Shown here one piece after another: positions 25,476-39,188 of a DNA stretch of 64,000 nucleotides; positions within the stretch are counted from its first letter, which is position 1; every line of letters starts with the position of its first letter. Both the position numbers and the translations under genes were made by a program. Origin of the DNA: Thunnus maccoyii (lineage: Eukaryota; Chordata; Actinopteri; Scombriformes; Scombridae); contig NC_056535.1 in NCBI RefSeq assembly GCF_910596095.1, forward strand, positions 28,242,505 to 28,306,504, in the 5' to 3' direction. Under the pieces are notes generated by a model. The model was not told where the DNA came from. It did not search any database and saw only the letters and a program-made list of their open reading frames with translations.

Positions 25476-28400
25476 TATAATTTTCCTACTTTCTCTTTGT
25501 TTTGGGGCTTCACAGCTCACTTTGCTAAATGCACAAAATCATGAAATATTAGTCACTTCTGAGTACTGTGAATGACATTTGCCCTCCTCACGATTGCTTA
25601 TTCAAAATGGTGTCAGTCATGAGATTTAAGCACATTTAGCTCTTGAACTCACTGTAAGTCACCGTGGAAACGGGCAACAACCACGTCTTTAAAATGCTAA
25701 TGTGAAATGCACCCTTGGTGATTTTTTTCTCTCTACAATCAGACACACTCTGATTCATCCCTTTGCACTTTCTGTCCACTTATTTCTTAAAGGAGATGAT
25801 CCATTGTATGTATGCCTCAAGCATGGCAGATGGCTCTTACACTCACATAGCTGATGTGAACCCTGACCTCCTGGTGACCTCTGATCCCCGTGACAGCCCA
25901 TGATTCAAGACCTTTCTCTCTCTCTCTGAAGTATTTATCCTTTCAAACACATCAGAGATTAATTTAGCAGCCTTAATATTCTGTGTTTGTATGTATGTGT
26001 TTCAAAATGAGATTGTGGTGTGACAGATGGACATTATTTAATTTGAGTTGTAATGTCTTTAACCACCGGAGGAAAAGCAATTCCAGGAGCAACTAATGTA
26101 ATTGCAAATAAATGATCCTTTTTATGTCCTAACCTGCAGTGACAGATGTCACAAGTGACTGGCAGACTCATAAATGTAATGCTACACAGATTGTGTTCAA
26201 TATCCATCTTCCACACGTCATTTGTACACATTGTATCTATTTTCAATACCCAATTTCCTTCTCATTAAATGGTTTATGGGTTTATTTTTATTGTCTCTGA
26301 CACTGTAAAGAGACTGCAGCATTTCTCTCAGCTTTGTTCACTCGTATGTAAATTGTTCTCACTGTTGTACCTGTGTCCTTTAGAGAGTGCCCTAATCTTA
26401 AAAAGTTAGGATAGAAACTTTGGTAATTAATTACTTAAAGGAGGCCACAAGAAAGGTAGAAGTGCCTTCATGGTGCTGTTGATGTGAAGCTGCAGCTCTG
26501 CCGGGATGTGGCTGCGCGTAATCTATCACTCTGCTGGCTGCTGGCCAACAGGGTACTCCACTAGAGCACTCTGTCAGAGGTAAGTATTAAAAATACATCA
26601 CTGCTGCTTTTATTCTGCGGCCGTAAATCAGGATGGCACAATCACAGTCCAACTGAGCTGCTGGTTAGGGAAGAAAAATGAGTGGTACTTTCTCCAGCTA
26701 ATCAAATATTGATATGGATAGATTTTCAGAGGCTCGTGTGTTCGGATCATAGACACGGTGAATGTTATTGCTTGCACTTACTCTAATGTGTCGTAAGCTT
26801 TGCATTAAAAGGTTCTCACACAGTTCAGATCAGTCGGGAGATAATAAGCTTCAAATTTGCAGCGTCCATTTCATGGAGACAGATGGCGCCTTAGACAACT
26901 GAAAAGGTTTATGTGACAAAATCAGTTCTGAGAAAAGGTCACATGGATCTTTCTAATACCAATATCATAATTTGTATTTCTTTGCATCATTCTGAAGAAT
27001 TTCTCTCTTCCCCAAAACATCAACTGAATTGTAAGATAACGAAGGCAGGGACATTTTAACAGATGTGTGAAACAAGCCATTAAAGCGCTTGCCCTTCGTC
27101 AAAACAGCAGCTCATTTACCTCCAGCCACATGCTCTGTGTTCTGTTCAGGCCGAAATAGGTATTTCATAACAGAAGCAATCAATCATTTTCTTTGTACAA
27201 TGTCTGCTTGTAATTTTAACACTTTTGGTACATTTTGCTGGTAATGCTTTTACTTAAGTAGGATTACTTAGGATTTGGAATGCTGCACTTGTAATGGAGT
27301 ATTTTTACATGGTTGTACTGGTATATTTTTACTTAAGTAAAGGATCTGAATACCTCTTCCGACACTGCCTTCAAATGGTCATGTCCCTGAGCTAGGCTGT
27401 GATCCCATCAGACAGCTCAAACAAAACAAAATGACAGTGACAAATTTGTTTTAGCCAAATCTTGCAAGATCTGTCCAATCTGACATGCTGCATGAAGGCT
27501 CACAACACAGCCTTCAGACTACACAGTGATGACGGGACAAAATAAAGTTGCAGGTTTACTCCCCACCAAAGTCATGTCCTCATTACTATTATATATTACA
27601 ATAGTGTGATAATTTGTCAATATACTATATTGACATATAATATATTCTTCTGATGCAATGACATCTGTGAAAGTGGCCTTTTTAAGGGCTGAACATGAGC
27701 TTTTGGGACAAAAATGTATATATAGTGCGATGTAATTGTAATGTATTGTATGTAATTCATGCTAATGCCTAATAAAGATGAAGGTCAGTGTTACAAATAT
27801 AGGCAGGTTTACACAGCAAAATGTTTATCCTAGTAAGTGTTTAATCATGAAAACGAAAAAAGGCAGAAAAACACAATATATAGACAAACATGTGTTTAAG
27901 TACAGTATAAATAAAACATATATTAAGACATGTAAAAGGACGGTCAAACAAGCATCTTTGTTTATCATACTACTGTTAAGTACATTTTGAAGAGTAGTGG
28001 TATCAATTTTTTAAAAAAGCTGTTGGCAATTTAAACACATTCATATTTACAAATGAGGAGAGCAGACTGGTTCAAACTGCATTCACAGACGGTTTTTAGC
28101 ATTTGTTTAGAGAGCCCGATGAACAGGGTGCTAGGAAACAAAACACAGCAGAAAGGTTCATACAGTCACAGAAAGTATTTTTATGTCATTTCTGTGAGTG
28201 ACGACTTACTTCACTCAATCTGAATAATCCTGAAGCAGTAAACGTCACCTGTCTGGGACTCCGAGCACATTGAACCAATACTAAAAAACCTTTGCAAACA
28301 TTGTTTGATTCAGGTCAGCAAGACAGAGACACTTAGATGCAGGAGAGACTGTGAGAGACATTTGAAGAAAAGTTTTCCAAACCTCACACACACGGAGTGC

Positions 28401-28959
28401 TCAAAATGAAACAAAATCCATACTAACCATAGTTGCAGTGAGTATTAATACATGTATTAACAAGGTGTTGTTTACAAATTTTACTCAGTGATGTGTCACC
28501 AGCCAAGTGAATCTTTTCTACCAATTTAAAATTAAAAAACAAACAAAATTGCAAAAAAAAAGAAGGTTAATATGGACTGAGTGAGTTTTGGAAAGCCCCT
28601 CTTTCTGTTTTACTTCAACACGTGTACACAATGTTTTTTTTCAGTGAAAAAAAACAAATTAAAACTGATTTATGGATTCTAAATGAAAAAAATAAAACGC
28701 TTAAAGATGGCGACTTGTTGGATTAGGATGTGTGACTCATCCCACAATCTTACCTGTTGACAGCATTTCTATTTTATGGCATTTGGAGGCTTTACATTAT
28801 GGGATCGATTTGAAAAACCAGCAAGCCGTCACCTTTAAGCACTTGGTCCGTTAGCAGTGTTGTGTGATGTGTGTTGGCTGCTCTGTCTTCTGTGGTAATA
28901 GGGCCATTTTTCCCGTTCCTCCTCCTTGAAGCTTCTCATTCTTGTCTCCCACCTCTTCC
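25476..28959. other. Intergenic DNA and likely draxin 3' UTR
   Basis: No gene is recognised. The part next to 28960 should be draxin 3' UTR; the only minus-strand hexamer noted is ATTAAA (plus TTTAAT at 27840-27845), about 1.1 kb from the stop. About 27216-27368 is a dispersed repeat with the motif TACTTAAGTAAAGGATCTGA followed by TCTTCCGACACTGC, which I recall from many fish genomes. About 26420-26600 is higher in GC and non-repetitive, possibly regulatory. Confidence 0.4.
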
Positions 28960-31900
28960 TCAGATGGTGATGAAGCCTCCTTGGTCACTGCTGACCGACT
29001 CTGGCACCACACAGCGACCCCTCCTCCTGGTCACACGCCGCTTACGGTGGAATTTAGCATAACAACGAAACCCTGAAAGATCATAAATAACATGTTACCT
29101 GAATAGATTAAACAGATGGATTTGCTGTACTGGAAGTTAACATGAATACATCGGATGAACCGCAGGGCTTCAAACCTGCATTAAGTGACTTTTTGGCCAC
29201 TTGGGGGCAGTGAAAACAGGTTGTAAACACAACACTGACATATGATCAACTTTTAAGTTGATATGTTGAACTTAATAGCAAACAGTTGCTTATTTACACA
29301 CCCAGCAGCATCTCTACCAACTCCTGAGGGAAATATCTGGCTCTTTAGCTGCAAAATGCTCCACTATGTTCACCAGCTAGTTGCTAACTTTGTCTGTTTG
29401 CCGTTTGGTGCTGAGCAGGTAGTGTACAGTGAGTTTTTAGAGCTTTTTCTCTAAAAACAGCTGCCTGCCGCAGCCAAAAACAACGCTATGAGAGCAGTGA
29501 GAGTGAATCAAAACAGTAAAGTTGCAGCCGGATAGCTAAACAATGGGCTAAAACTCACTATAAAGCTCCATAAAGCCGAGGGGAGCTGCAGAATCACTGA
29601 TAATTCTCTAGGTTAATCACTACAAGCGACGCCTCTGGCATTACACACTGTCATTTGACTGTTCTTATAAAAAAAAATCGATTATAGGTGCTTTAAATGT
29701 AGAAGCGCAAACACTTTCCTTGAGTAAAATATTTCCTGTTTCAGTTCACATAAACAGCAGAATCTGCAGTGATATAAACCCATCTGAGTTAATCAACCAC
29801 CTTTAAATATTGATGAAGCCTGACCCCAGAGTGATATCAGCTACACTAGGACATTTTCTGTGTACCACTACATCACTTAGCCACTAATTTAGGTCACTAG
29901 GGGGACCTCTGCTCATCATCACTTTTTAAAATCTTAATAATAAACAATGAGACTTGGGAGAATGATTGAAATGCACAACTGCACGTGAAAAGAATTATTT
30001 TTCTTGCTAAACCTTCTACCAATATGAGAACTAGCGGTGGCTTGTTTCACATGACACTGTTAAAACATCACATGACTATGACCACGTTCCCCTCACTCAC
30101 CTTCCTCACACATGCAGTCATCATAGCACTTGTTGTTGAGGCCTCTGTTGTGAGGTTTACACTCATGTTGTCTCAGGTCACAACAAGAGCCTTCAATGGA
30201 ACAACAAATAACATCGTTACAACCGAACACGTGACATTCTCATGTACAAAATTCATATTAAACACTGAAAAACCCATTCTTCTTATTATCTAAAATCACA
30301 AAGACAACTGCAAACCCTCAAGGACAGTATATTCTGCCCAAGTATGGACACTTAGCTGTGAATAAATGAATATGTTTTTGTTTTCTTTGTTTCATTTGTA
30401 TAGAGAATGATTCACTGATGCCATTACACGATTTCTGCATGTTGAAGTTGCTGCTATTTGTGGATTTGCAAAGTTACCCAGTGCAGCTACAACATTTAAA
30501 AAAAATAATTAAAAATAATTTACCAAAATCCAGATTTTCAATCTTTATTTGGAGCATCACAGAGTTTTTTCTGTGATCAAGAACGACATGTGTGATGCAG
30601 ACTGACCTGGGAGGCAGTCCAGGTGGTGGTCACATGGCTCGATCGCATCAGCGTCTGCAGTCACATTTCCACTGCTGAGATTCTTACTCCGCCTCTTGTC
30701 TGCAGCAAGAAAGAGACATTCTGCTATTTTTGGTGTGAGCTGAGATAATGTTTTAAGTGGATGACATCATTTGTGAAGACGTGTAAAGTCATCTAAACTC
30801 ATGTTTGAAAGAGGAAGCTGTTTATATTTAAGCCACAGTCAAATACTTTTTGCATAATTCTGGTAAACACATGTTTATCACAGTTCAGATCACATATATC
30901 TGTTGTTATCCCCAAAAAGTAAAACAGAATTAATGTTTCACATGTAAAGTAGTATGGATTAAACATTTCAGGGACAGAGTTTAATTTCCTATAACTCAAA
31001 CTGGTCACACAGTTAAGTCCCCACATTAGGGGTCACCAAAGCGTCACAGGGGATCACGAGGCCTTTTTGATTTTAAGGGCTGTGAGAAAACTTTTTTTTT
31101 TGATACATGTCTCAGTATTGAATTCATTTCTGTGAAGAAAAAAAACTAAATTAAAGTGTTATTTTAAAAATGTATCTCTGTATTTATTTAGAAAACTAAA
31201 TAAAGATATAAACTTTGAAAATCTCATGAGAATAAGGACTTCTAAGCTTGTGCAGCAACCTAGCTAAATAGCCTAATCCTGCATTACAAAACTACGTAGT
31301 TAAAATGATCAAAGAGCTAATTGGAAAAATTGGCCAAGTGTTAAGGAGAAGTGAACACTAAATATATTGAGTGTTTCATTTGCTTTGAGAAATTGGTGAA
31401 ATGAAATTATGAAACCGTGCAAGAGGAAAGTGGTAGTCGCTAGTGGTTACTGGCTACTTTGCATGCCACAAAGTGATATTAAAGTGCTATTACAAAACCA
31501 TGACATCTGGGTTTTGGTTGAACAAATTATCAATAATGTAATATTTTACTTCCATATATAAAATAATCAGTTATAATAAGAATAATTTGAGTCGTCTTAT
31601 TTCCACTAATCCTGGACCTTTTATGACGCCACCTTCACAGTTAAGGCTAGATACAGACCTTTCTTCCTGGAAGACGGCCAGGTATCCACAGGTTTCATGT
31701 CCTCATAGTCTGTCCAATCAAAGAGCGCCATGTCCAACGTTGGCATCACCTCTCCTTGCCCTTTTCCTCGTCCAGACCTCTGAAAAAGGAAACACCTTAC
31801 GCTTCATAACTGTTATGGGGACATTTGCATTGAGGCAAATTACACTCTTGTTCTGTATGATAAATCCACACAGGACAGCTCAAACAAACACCTAATCCCA

Positions 31901-34900
31901 TCTTCAATTAGTTTTAGCGTGCTGCGTAAGTTCTGCCTCCATGGTAACATTTAAAATATCTTATTTATTTATGTATTCAAAGACAATTGTGATCAGAATA
32001 TGAAGATATGCATTAAAAACTAATCCTAAATTTGACACTATCCAGCATATGAGCCACTGTAGGGAATTCATTGGAGAGATCAATTCAGTCTTCTCAGATG
32101 AATGTTGAGTTACTTCAATTAAACCACAGCAGCAGTGGATGGCTATGGTTTGATTTGCTGACTGTGTTTTCCATTTGTATTGCAGGTAAACATGTTCGGG
32201 GTGTTTTCTTTATGAAACACATTGCGATGAGCAGCAGCGATGCTTCATTGATTCGTAAAACGCTCTCACTGAGACAACAAGAGAAAGCAGAGAGCTAAAA
32301 AACCAATCGATTGGTAACAGAGAATATGACTGCCCGCAGCGAGGAATACAAATATATTACAGCATTTGTATTGTTAATACATATACAGTATACAGAAATA
32401 TTGATTGAAACATACGGGTCATTACACACAACTGCAGGCTGTATTTCTTGTTGATGAGGGCAGCTGGCAAATAATGCAGCCTGCAGGTGATCAGCAGACC
32501 TGAGGTAGACGTTGACATTAAGCTTTTTGTTCCTGTATTGTATGATTTTAATGATTTTAGTTTTGTAAATCATACAAATACATCGCTCATACAGTCCCAC
32601 TAATATTTTGCTAACACCTGCTACTGCATTTGTAGTGTTTTTAGGGAACTTTACTTTAATTTGTGACTTTAGTCTTTTCTAAAAGAAAGTAGTTCAGACA
32701 GTTAATGTAGTCTTTGTGAGGAGTCTCTGAGGATTTTGTCCATTATTCACTGATGGTGCCAGGAATATAGGAAGGCAATGTAAGACAGTTGCTCCATTTA
32801 CTTAACAGTGAATTAATCTCATTTTAATCTAACCTATTTACATTTAGTTTTGTCTAATGAAGCTTTGACGAAAGTTCAATGAGGAAGATCTCTTTATCTA
32901 TGGGTATTGTCGCTATGAAAATCCCAACAATAATGATTTCTCCAGACGCTGTTCTTCAAATATGGTTGTAATTCTGCCATCAGTACAGGACTTTCTCTCC
33001 AACTTTCTCCACTTTCATCCTGTTTCATATAATAAAAATTACAGTCCAGGGTCCAGGTTTTAGACTTTAATACGTCATAAAGAAATATGGAACAACAAAC
33101 TTGACTAATACATTTTAGAAGGTCTTAAAATAATCTAACTGCTCTAACACCTAAACACCCAGCACTGATGTGTAATCACCCCATGTCATTTTGTAGTAGT
33201 CATACTATTATTTACATATTTTTATGTGTTGTTTTACATTTCAAGATGCAGTTTTCCTGTGTGTAGTTTTCAAATACTACATGGATGGAAAAATGGATGC
33301 TTTCTCCTTGAAGTTGAAGTTGGACTCAGACATAAATCCACATAAAGGATGAAGTGTCATAATTTCAAATATTCTACCTCACTAAAATATTATTATTCAG
33401 ATGACTGTCTGATGACATTGCTGTAAAACAAAACACTTTTGTGTATCGCTCTGCCTTAAGCTTCTGCAATAGAAGCCATAAACAAGTTACACTGTCATTT
33501 CCCTCATAGAGAGGAAACTAAGTAGAAATGTTAGACAGTATAATTAAGTCAGTTTCATGGGGAATATTTGGTTCCTGAAAGACATCCATCATAAAATACG
33601 CTCTTCATGAAAAGAGATCCATACTTGTTTCCTTTCACCCTTAGGATATAGCCCTGTATGGAGATATCAATTAGATTAATTGCAGAGGCCAACCAGCTAG
33701 TGTTCAGCTGCTCATTAAACCATCAACAGAAGATCGAACATTAATTACGAAGGCTTGCTGAGCGCTCGTGCCACTGAACCTCGGTTCAGGAAAGGCAGGA
33801 AAGGAATTTTTTCTTCTGCACCAGTCCAATAATACTTGAATTATTTCACTGTAAAGACATGAAACAGTCTCCTGGGCTCTCAGATGTTTTGGAAACCAAG
33901 CAGACAAACAGTCCAGTCTACAGTCATCAAACATGTTGACTGACCAGGGAAGTCACACAGACTTACTAAGACTCAGTTTGTAATGTCTCGACCAAGGGCT
34001 TCAAATTTGAGTGTTATATGTTAAATATCACTCACTCACTATCTTGCTGAATGTTAAAATAGTCCATTATTTTGTGGTGGATTGTAGTCCTGAGCAGGTA
34101 GGGGTACATACTTTCTGAATGTTTAAAGGTCTAGATTCAGACTTAGTTTACAGTTTAATTGAATGAAATCAGCAAAAGTGAAAATCAATAAAACTTGCTG
34201 AAAATGAGGATTAAGTAACTATAAGATGTTTAAAAAAAACTGTTCCCCTAATTGGACAACTGGTGGATGTAGTTATGACAGGCAGTGCCTAGCAGCGCCC
34301 AACATTAAATCCAACACTACATTAAATATAATGTTTAAAGGTGAGTTTAAAGTTTTTAAACATATTTTTCAGAGTAGGGCAGGAAGGGCTCCTGGAATCA
34401 TAAGGATCATAATTCATATCTTTACTCTTGCTGTACCATCATTGCACATCACTACAGGATTAATTACATATTGTTCATATCCTGACCCTTCACAGTCTCC
34501 CCTCATAATTAGTCTCTGTACCGAACTTCTGAACTACAAATCTATTTTTCATTTAATAAATGCCTCATCAGTCATTAATAAATGGATGATTAATTCTTAA
34601 TCAAGCTTTCAGAGAACAAAGAGAGTGTATTCTTTAGTTTTTTATGTTATGTTATTATTCTATGTTACATAAAACAGGAGACAGCCATCATGTTTTAAAT
34701 GAATGTTAGTGTATGTGAAGAATGCAACACCATTTCTGAATGATGATGTTTTAATTAACACCCGCTATCTGCATAAATGTGTATCATCTGCACACATTTT
34801 TGAAATATTTCCTTTTTTGTGTATTCTGGGTCACTTTAGGAAAACACCAGGTTAAATGGTGTTTAGGATGTTTTTACTGCTCTCAAACATAAATATGGGT

Positions 34901-37879
34901 CAAATTTGACCTGAACAGCATGTAAGAGTTAAGAAAAACACCAGCTTTAAGTCTGTGAAGGCTCATCTCAGTCATCCAGGTGGTATGATGTCTAAAAAGC
35001 TGATTCTGAATCACTGGACTGGAGTGTTGATTGAAGACGTTTCAGTGTTTTTCTAGAGTTTCTTCAGCTTTAACAGTTGTAGAAATAATACTGGTTTTAG
35101 TAATAGGTGGACCTGTGCTAGTGGTGGGTGAAGTCATTTTATAAAGATAAATAGCGAGGTATGAATTCTTCTAAAGGAGCAAACAATCTTCAATCAAAAC
35201 TCCAGCCCAGCTGTCTTCAGACAAACTCTCCTCAGTCTGCTTCCACTGGATAAACATCTCCTGTTTCCAGAAACATCTTTAGAAGTGTGTTTTCTTGAAG
35301 ACCACTCCTCAACAAAACAACTGTCAATCAGACCGTATTGGCAATTCTGTAACTATGGCAGATTTTCTCTAAGAACGCTCTACAAGCTGTTGGGTGTTTT
35401 TCACAGCAGCTGTGACAAATATAAAAGCTTTCCTGACGTGGGCACTGGTTCAGTATCTGTTGACATGAGGTATCTTCTTGTCTTAAAGAGTCTCATTTGT
35501 GACAGTTCCAACTTGAAGAAGCCACAAGAAAACGTGTGATTTTTCCCCCCACACATAAGCATCGTGCTGGGTGAATGTGACAGGTGGCGAGTGGTGCCCC
35601 GTGCAGATTTTTCTGTGCGTGTGCCCACAGTCGGACACAAAAAGGACTCGGAGCTGTGTGTTCAACACATGCATTTCGTCCTGCCATGGTTTCTAATACA
35701 GGAACAGGAAGGTGGTTATAGAAATTGTGCTGCTAGACTCAACTGTGTGATTTTGATCCCAAAGGCATCGTTTTATTATACAGAACACGGTCATATCTAT
35801 CACGGTGACCAAGAGCCAGCGAGTTTGGCCTGCTTGAGGATATTTTTCATAAGCAGCACTCTCAGGTTCTCACTGTAGAGAGTGTCATTTCCAAGATGAG
35901 CTATGAGGTTTGCGGCGGCATAACGGCAGTAATGGGGCCCATTTTCACTCTATTTCCCCTGCACACTGGAATCACACTGAGGCAGAACAGACGCAGCCTT
36001 TAATAAGCATTTGGGTTTCACTGGGGTTACCTGGGGTTTGGTGGAGGCCGGGGGCAGCGTTGGGGGATGCTCGTTCATCACCGTGGTAACCATAGAGGAG
36101 CCGGAGCCAAAGACGGCGGCGATGGGGGAGGGGGAGTCACTGGGCGGGGTCACAATGAGGGAGGGGGAGGCGGCGGAGGAGGCGGCAGAGGAGGTGGAGA
36201 GAGGCTCGTCGAACAGATCTCTGTCCTTCAACGCGGAGCTCAGCTCAGGCTCCGGAAGAAACCCTGGACGGGGGGAAAGAGAAAATATTGCACCTAAAAT
36301 AACCACAAAATTTTGGGGGGGGGGGTAAATGTTTCCAAACCTCAAAAATCTTTACTTAGTTAATAAAGGCAATGATGTGTCCAGTCTAAATATTGGAAGA
36401 TGTATATGGTCTATCATTCCTAAATGACTTATTGGGTCAATTCACCCAAATTACAAAAAACATGTATTCTCCCTGCAAACAATCTCAACACAAAGTCCAT
36501 TCAGTTGCTGCTCTGGAGCTTTTGCTTGTATCACACAATCTACCTCAGCAGACCAGGTTTCACAGAATTGTAGATGTTCAAAATTCCATTGAAACCTCTA
36601 TTGTCCGACATGGACAATTAGTATTTAAAGTGCTCGGAGGAAGTTTCAACATTTCCTTTGAAAAGCGGTCAAGTTTCACCCGCTGACAGAAGCTAAAGCT
36701 GCTGTTTCCAAGGGCTAGAATGAACTTTTGCTTTGTATTTGGCCATGTTTTGAGGTATCTGTCTCTGAGTTTTCTGCCACCACCACAATACAGCGGAGAT
36801 CAATAGAATTACATTTGTGATCCTCACAGGACTGAAAAGTCACATTAAAAAAAAAAGCAGAAGCAAAGAAACAGTGTCCCTGTTATCCTGGATAATCCAT
36901 GGCCTTGCTGTCAACAGTTTTCACTGAAACTATAAATTCTGTAGAAAGTAGTCCCAAAACAACTGTTCACAGTAAAGTCTGTGCACCACAAATACAATTC
37001 AATTCACCTCAGTTGTATTAAGTCGAGTTAGAAAATGCCTTTTTTGAAACTAATCTGGGTCCATCCCTGTTTGTCTTACTTTTTTCAACAGCAGACATTT
37101 TGACTTGTCATAGTAGGAAAAGCACAGGTGTTACTAATAACATTAACGTTCGGATTCAAGTGTCCCAGTAAGCCATGACAGTATCTGACACACTGGCATA
37201 CACAAACCCGGACCCTGAAATTGATTATTTACACCTGTGGTTTTCCTACTGTGACAGGTCAAAATGTCCTCTGTGAAAAATACCTACAGCTCCCTCTTGT
37301 TTGTCCAACACTGGAAGCAGCTGTGGAGAATTTGTTAGAGAGAGGATCTACTTTTTGTATGTCTGGATCTGCTGACAGCTCACCTTTTCCATGTCGCCCC
37401 TTGTCACGTCGACTCCCTTGTCTCCTGTGCTCAAAGTGGTGTCCATGTCCAGACCCATGTCCATGCCCCCTCCCCTTGCGTGTCCCCAGAAGTTGGTTAT
37501 CCCGGGCCTGCGATGGAGTCTTCATGCCCATGCGAACTCTGTCTCTGTCCCTGCCTGGGCCCATCTCCAGTCTCACTGGGCTCAGACCCTCCAGGCCTGT
37601 CCCATCATCCTCAGGCCTGGCCAGGGGATGCAGGGGCCTGTGAGAGAGCAGCCCGGCTCCGCCCTGGGCACCGCGTGTCCCCTGGCTCCCGTGCCCTCCA
37701 CGGCCCCTGCTGTAACCGTGGGCCTGTAGACCTTGCAGAGGGTGCTGTAGGGCATTGCTGCCACCTGCTGAGGTCTGCGCCTGTCTCCTCTTGCTGTGAG
37801 GAGCTCCGGGCTCAGCGCTGTGTGATGGTGCCAGGATGGCAAACAGGAACACCAGGAACAGACTCCAGGAGAGAGCCAT
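28960..37879 (-). CDS. draxin: Draxin, dorsal inhibitory axon guidance protein, complete coding sequence
   Basis: Six coding exons on the minus strand: 37384-37879, 36031-36263, 31659-31779, 30607-30699, 30101-30190 and 28960-29072. Junctions are GT-AG with phases 1, 0, 1, 1, 1 and give 381 residues (human 349). Residues 1-21 are a signal peptide ([21 protein letters not shown]), so the protein is secreted. A variable basic region follows, with a His/Gly-rich stretch ([16 protein letters not shown]) near residue 145. The conserved [19 protein letters not shown] segment is in exon 3 (about residues 255-273), the region reported to bind netrin-1 in mammals (from memory). An NVT glycosylation sequon is at residue 295. 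Ten cysteines between about 306 and 365 form a Dickkopf/colipase-like knot containing [20 protein letters not shown]. Known role: chemorepellent for commissural and forebrain axons, acting through DCC and netrin, and inhibiting Wnt via LRP6. A 5' untranslated exon is likely, because a splice acceptor (CCCAGCAG) lies just upstream of the ATG. Confidence 0.95.
29140..29690. repeat. Dispersed teleost repeat inside a draxin intron
   Basis: Motifs such as GCTAGTTGCTAACTTTGTCT and CAAAATGCTCCACTATGTTC recur, as I recall, in many perciform genomes. Here the copy lies in the last draxin intron, 70 bases upstream of the final exon. It has no coding capacity; the open frame across 29263-29454 is incidental. 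Confidence 0.5.
31780..36030 (-). other. draxin intron between coding exons 2 and 3 (4.25 kb)
   Basis: No additional coding exon was found that keeps the reading frame. About 34960-35110 holds a degraded repeat with GATTGAAGACGTTTCAGTG and CTTCAGCTTT, a motif order I recall from fish LINE 3' regions. About 33540-33790 is non-repetitive and contains several homeodomain-like ATTA/TTAAT cores, a possible enhancer. Other open frames are not supported. Confidence 0.45.
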
Positions 37880-38941
37880 TGTTTGTAAAGTACAACGCCA
37901 CCTGCTGGGAAGAGAAAATGCATCTTAATACTGCACATATGTACTGTGTAATTAGATTCAGATAACAGGTACTGAAACAAAAGATAGATTTCATCAGCAA
38001 TGGTGATTATTTAGAAAACTCTGGTAAGTTTCTCCTGAGCAAACTAGTTTAGAAGGATTATATCTAGTACATCCGATGACTTGTTGAAGTTCATGTACAG
38101 TATAGGAATTTTACAACACATCATCACAGACACAACAAGCAGAATTTACTTTTGGTAAAATCTATGGTTAAAACCTTCTGTTGCTCTCTTAAAAAGAAAG
38201 ATAGACTCCACTAAAAAATCTGTTTTTTTGAGTATTAAAGTACTCCCTAATTTCCTGCAGTAGTAACATGCAGAAGTAACATTGGCTATTGGTGAAAACA
38301 AGAAAGAAAACAATTCGTTGGGACATATTGAACATCTTTATCTTATCAATGGTAGAGAATTGGATTACATTGCAGGAGCTGTCTGAGAAAGCTTTATGGA
38401 CATTTTGAAACGTTTTTTTTTTCTTGCTGTGAATTTTGAGGTCCATTAGGCTAACAGCTAGCAGCTATAGTTTATTAAATCCAAGAAAACTACAAACTTT
38501 TCAGAGGTTTGATACTCAAACAATATATTTTTAGCGGAGTATTCCTTCAAGGCAGTATTGATGGCTATGGAGTGAATTGCCACTACTTAGGAGTCCAGTA
38601 TTAGTGTTAGCTTCTCTACTACAGCTTTGGGGTATTTTGGCCCACAGATTAACAACAAATTAGAACTACAAATTAGCTTGTGATTATCTGTCTCTCCCCT
38701 GAATTAAATAATAACATTGAAGTAGTAATAAAAAATAAATACATGACATTTCTTCTGTAAAAATAAGTCACATAAATTGATGTAACCTCCCTCTAGGAGA
38801 CAACCCTCAGTTAGCTTCAAAGCTGTTTTATGCAGAACGTCTATCTGAAACCACTAATGTATTGTAGTAGTACCGAGTATTGTACTGTAGATGTGTTCTC
38901 TACTCTTCTGTATTCATTCTTCTACAACCCCATCCTTCCAT

Positions 38942-39188
38942 TTCAGATTGCATCTCTCGGCCTCTTGAGCGAGCCCATTTATCTGGACTTGGTAGGTTTG
39001 AGGAGGTGATAAGAGATGGACAAACACTTGTGCGTCTTTCTAGAAATGACTTCCGAGCTATCATTCCTGTACCTTCACGCCTTACTCACAATGAGATACT
39101 GCACCGTGCACATCTTTCATCACTGCCTATTCAAAGGCCCTCCAACCGTTCCTTTCATTACAAAAGTCAACATATCTGCAAGGTGTGA
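38942..39188 (+). other. Unassigned open segment preceded by a splice-acceptor-like sequence
   Basis: A pyrimidine-rich tract and CAG end at 38946. After it the frame stays open for about 80 codons to TGA at 39186. The peptide has ordinary composition, with RPLERAHLSGLGRFEEVIRD, LVRLSRNDFRAIIPVPSRLT and HNEILHRAHLSSLPIQRP. It is not low-complexity, unlike most open frames around it. I do not recognise the family. It could be a terminal exon of an unannotated gene, a piece of a transposon-encoded protein, or chance. No start codon or partner exon is identified. Confidence 0.3.

Noticed and set aside
36011..36328. Plus-strand frames rich in Glu/Gly
   Set aside because: They are antisense to draxin coding exon 2, which has clean splice sites and the correct phases on the minus strand.
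37221..37965. Plus-strand frames of 112-161 residues
   Set aside because: They are antisense to the draxin first coding exon, open because of its GC-rich low-complexity content.
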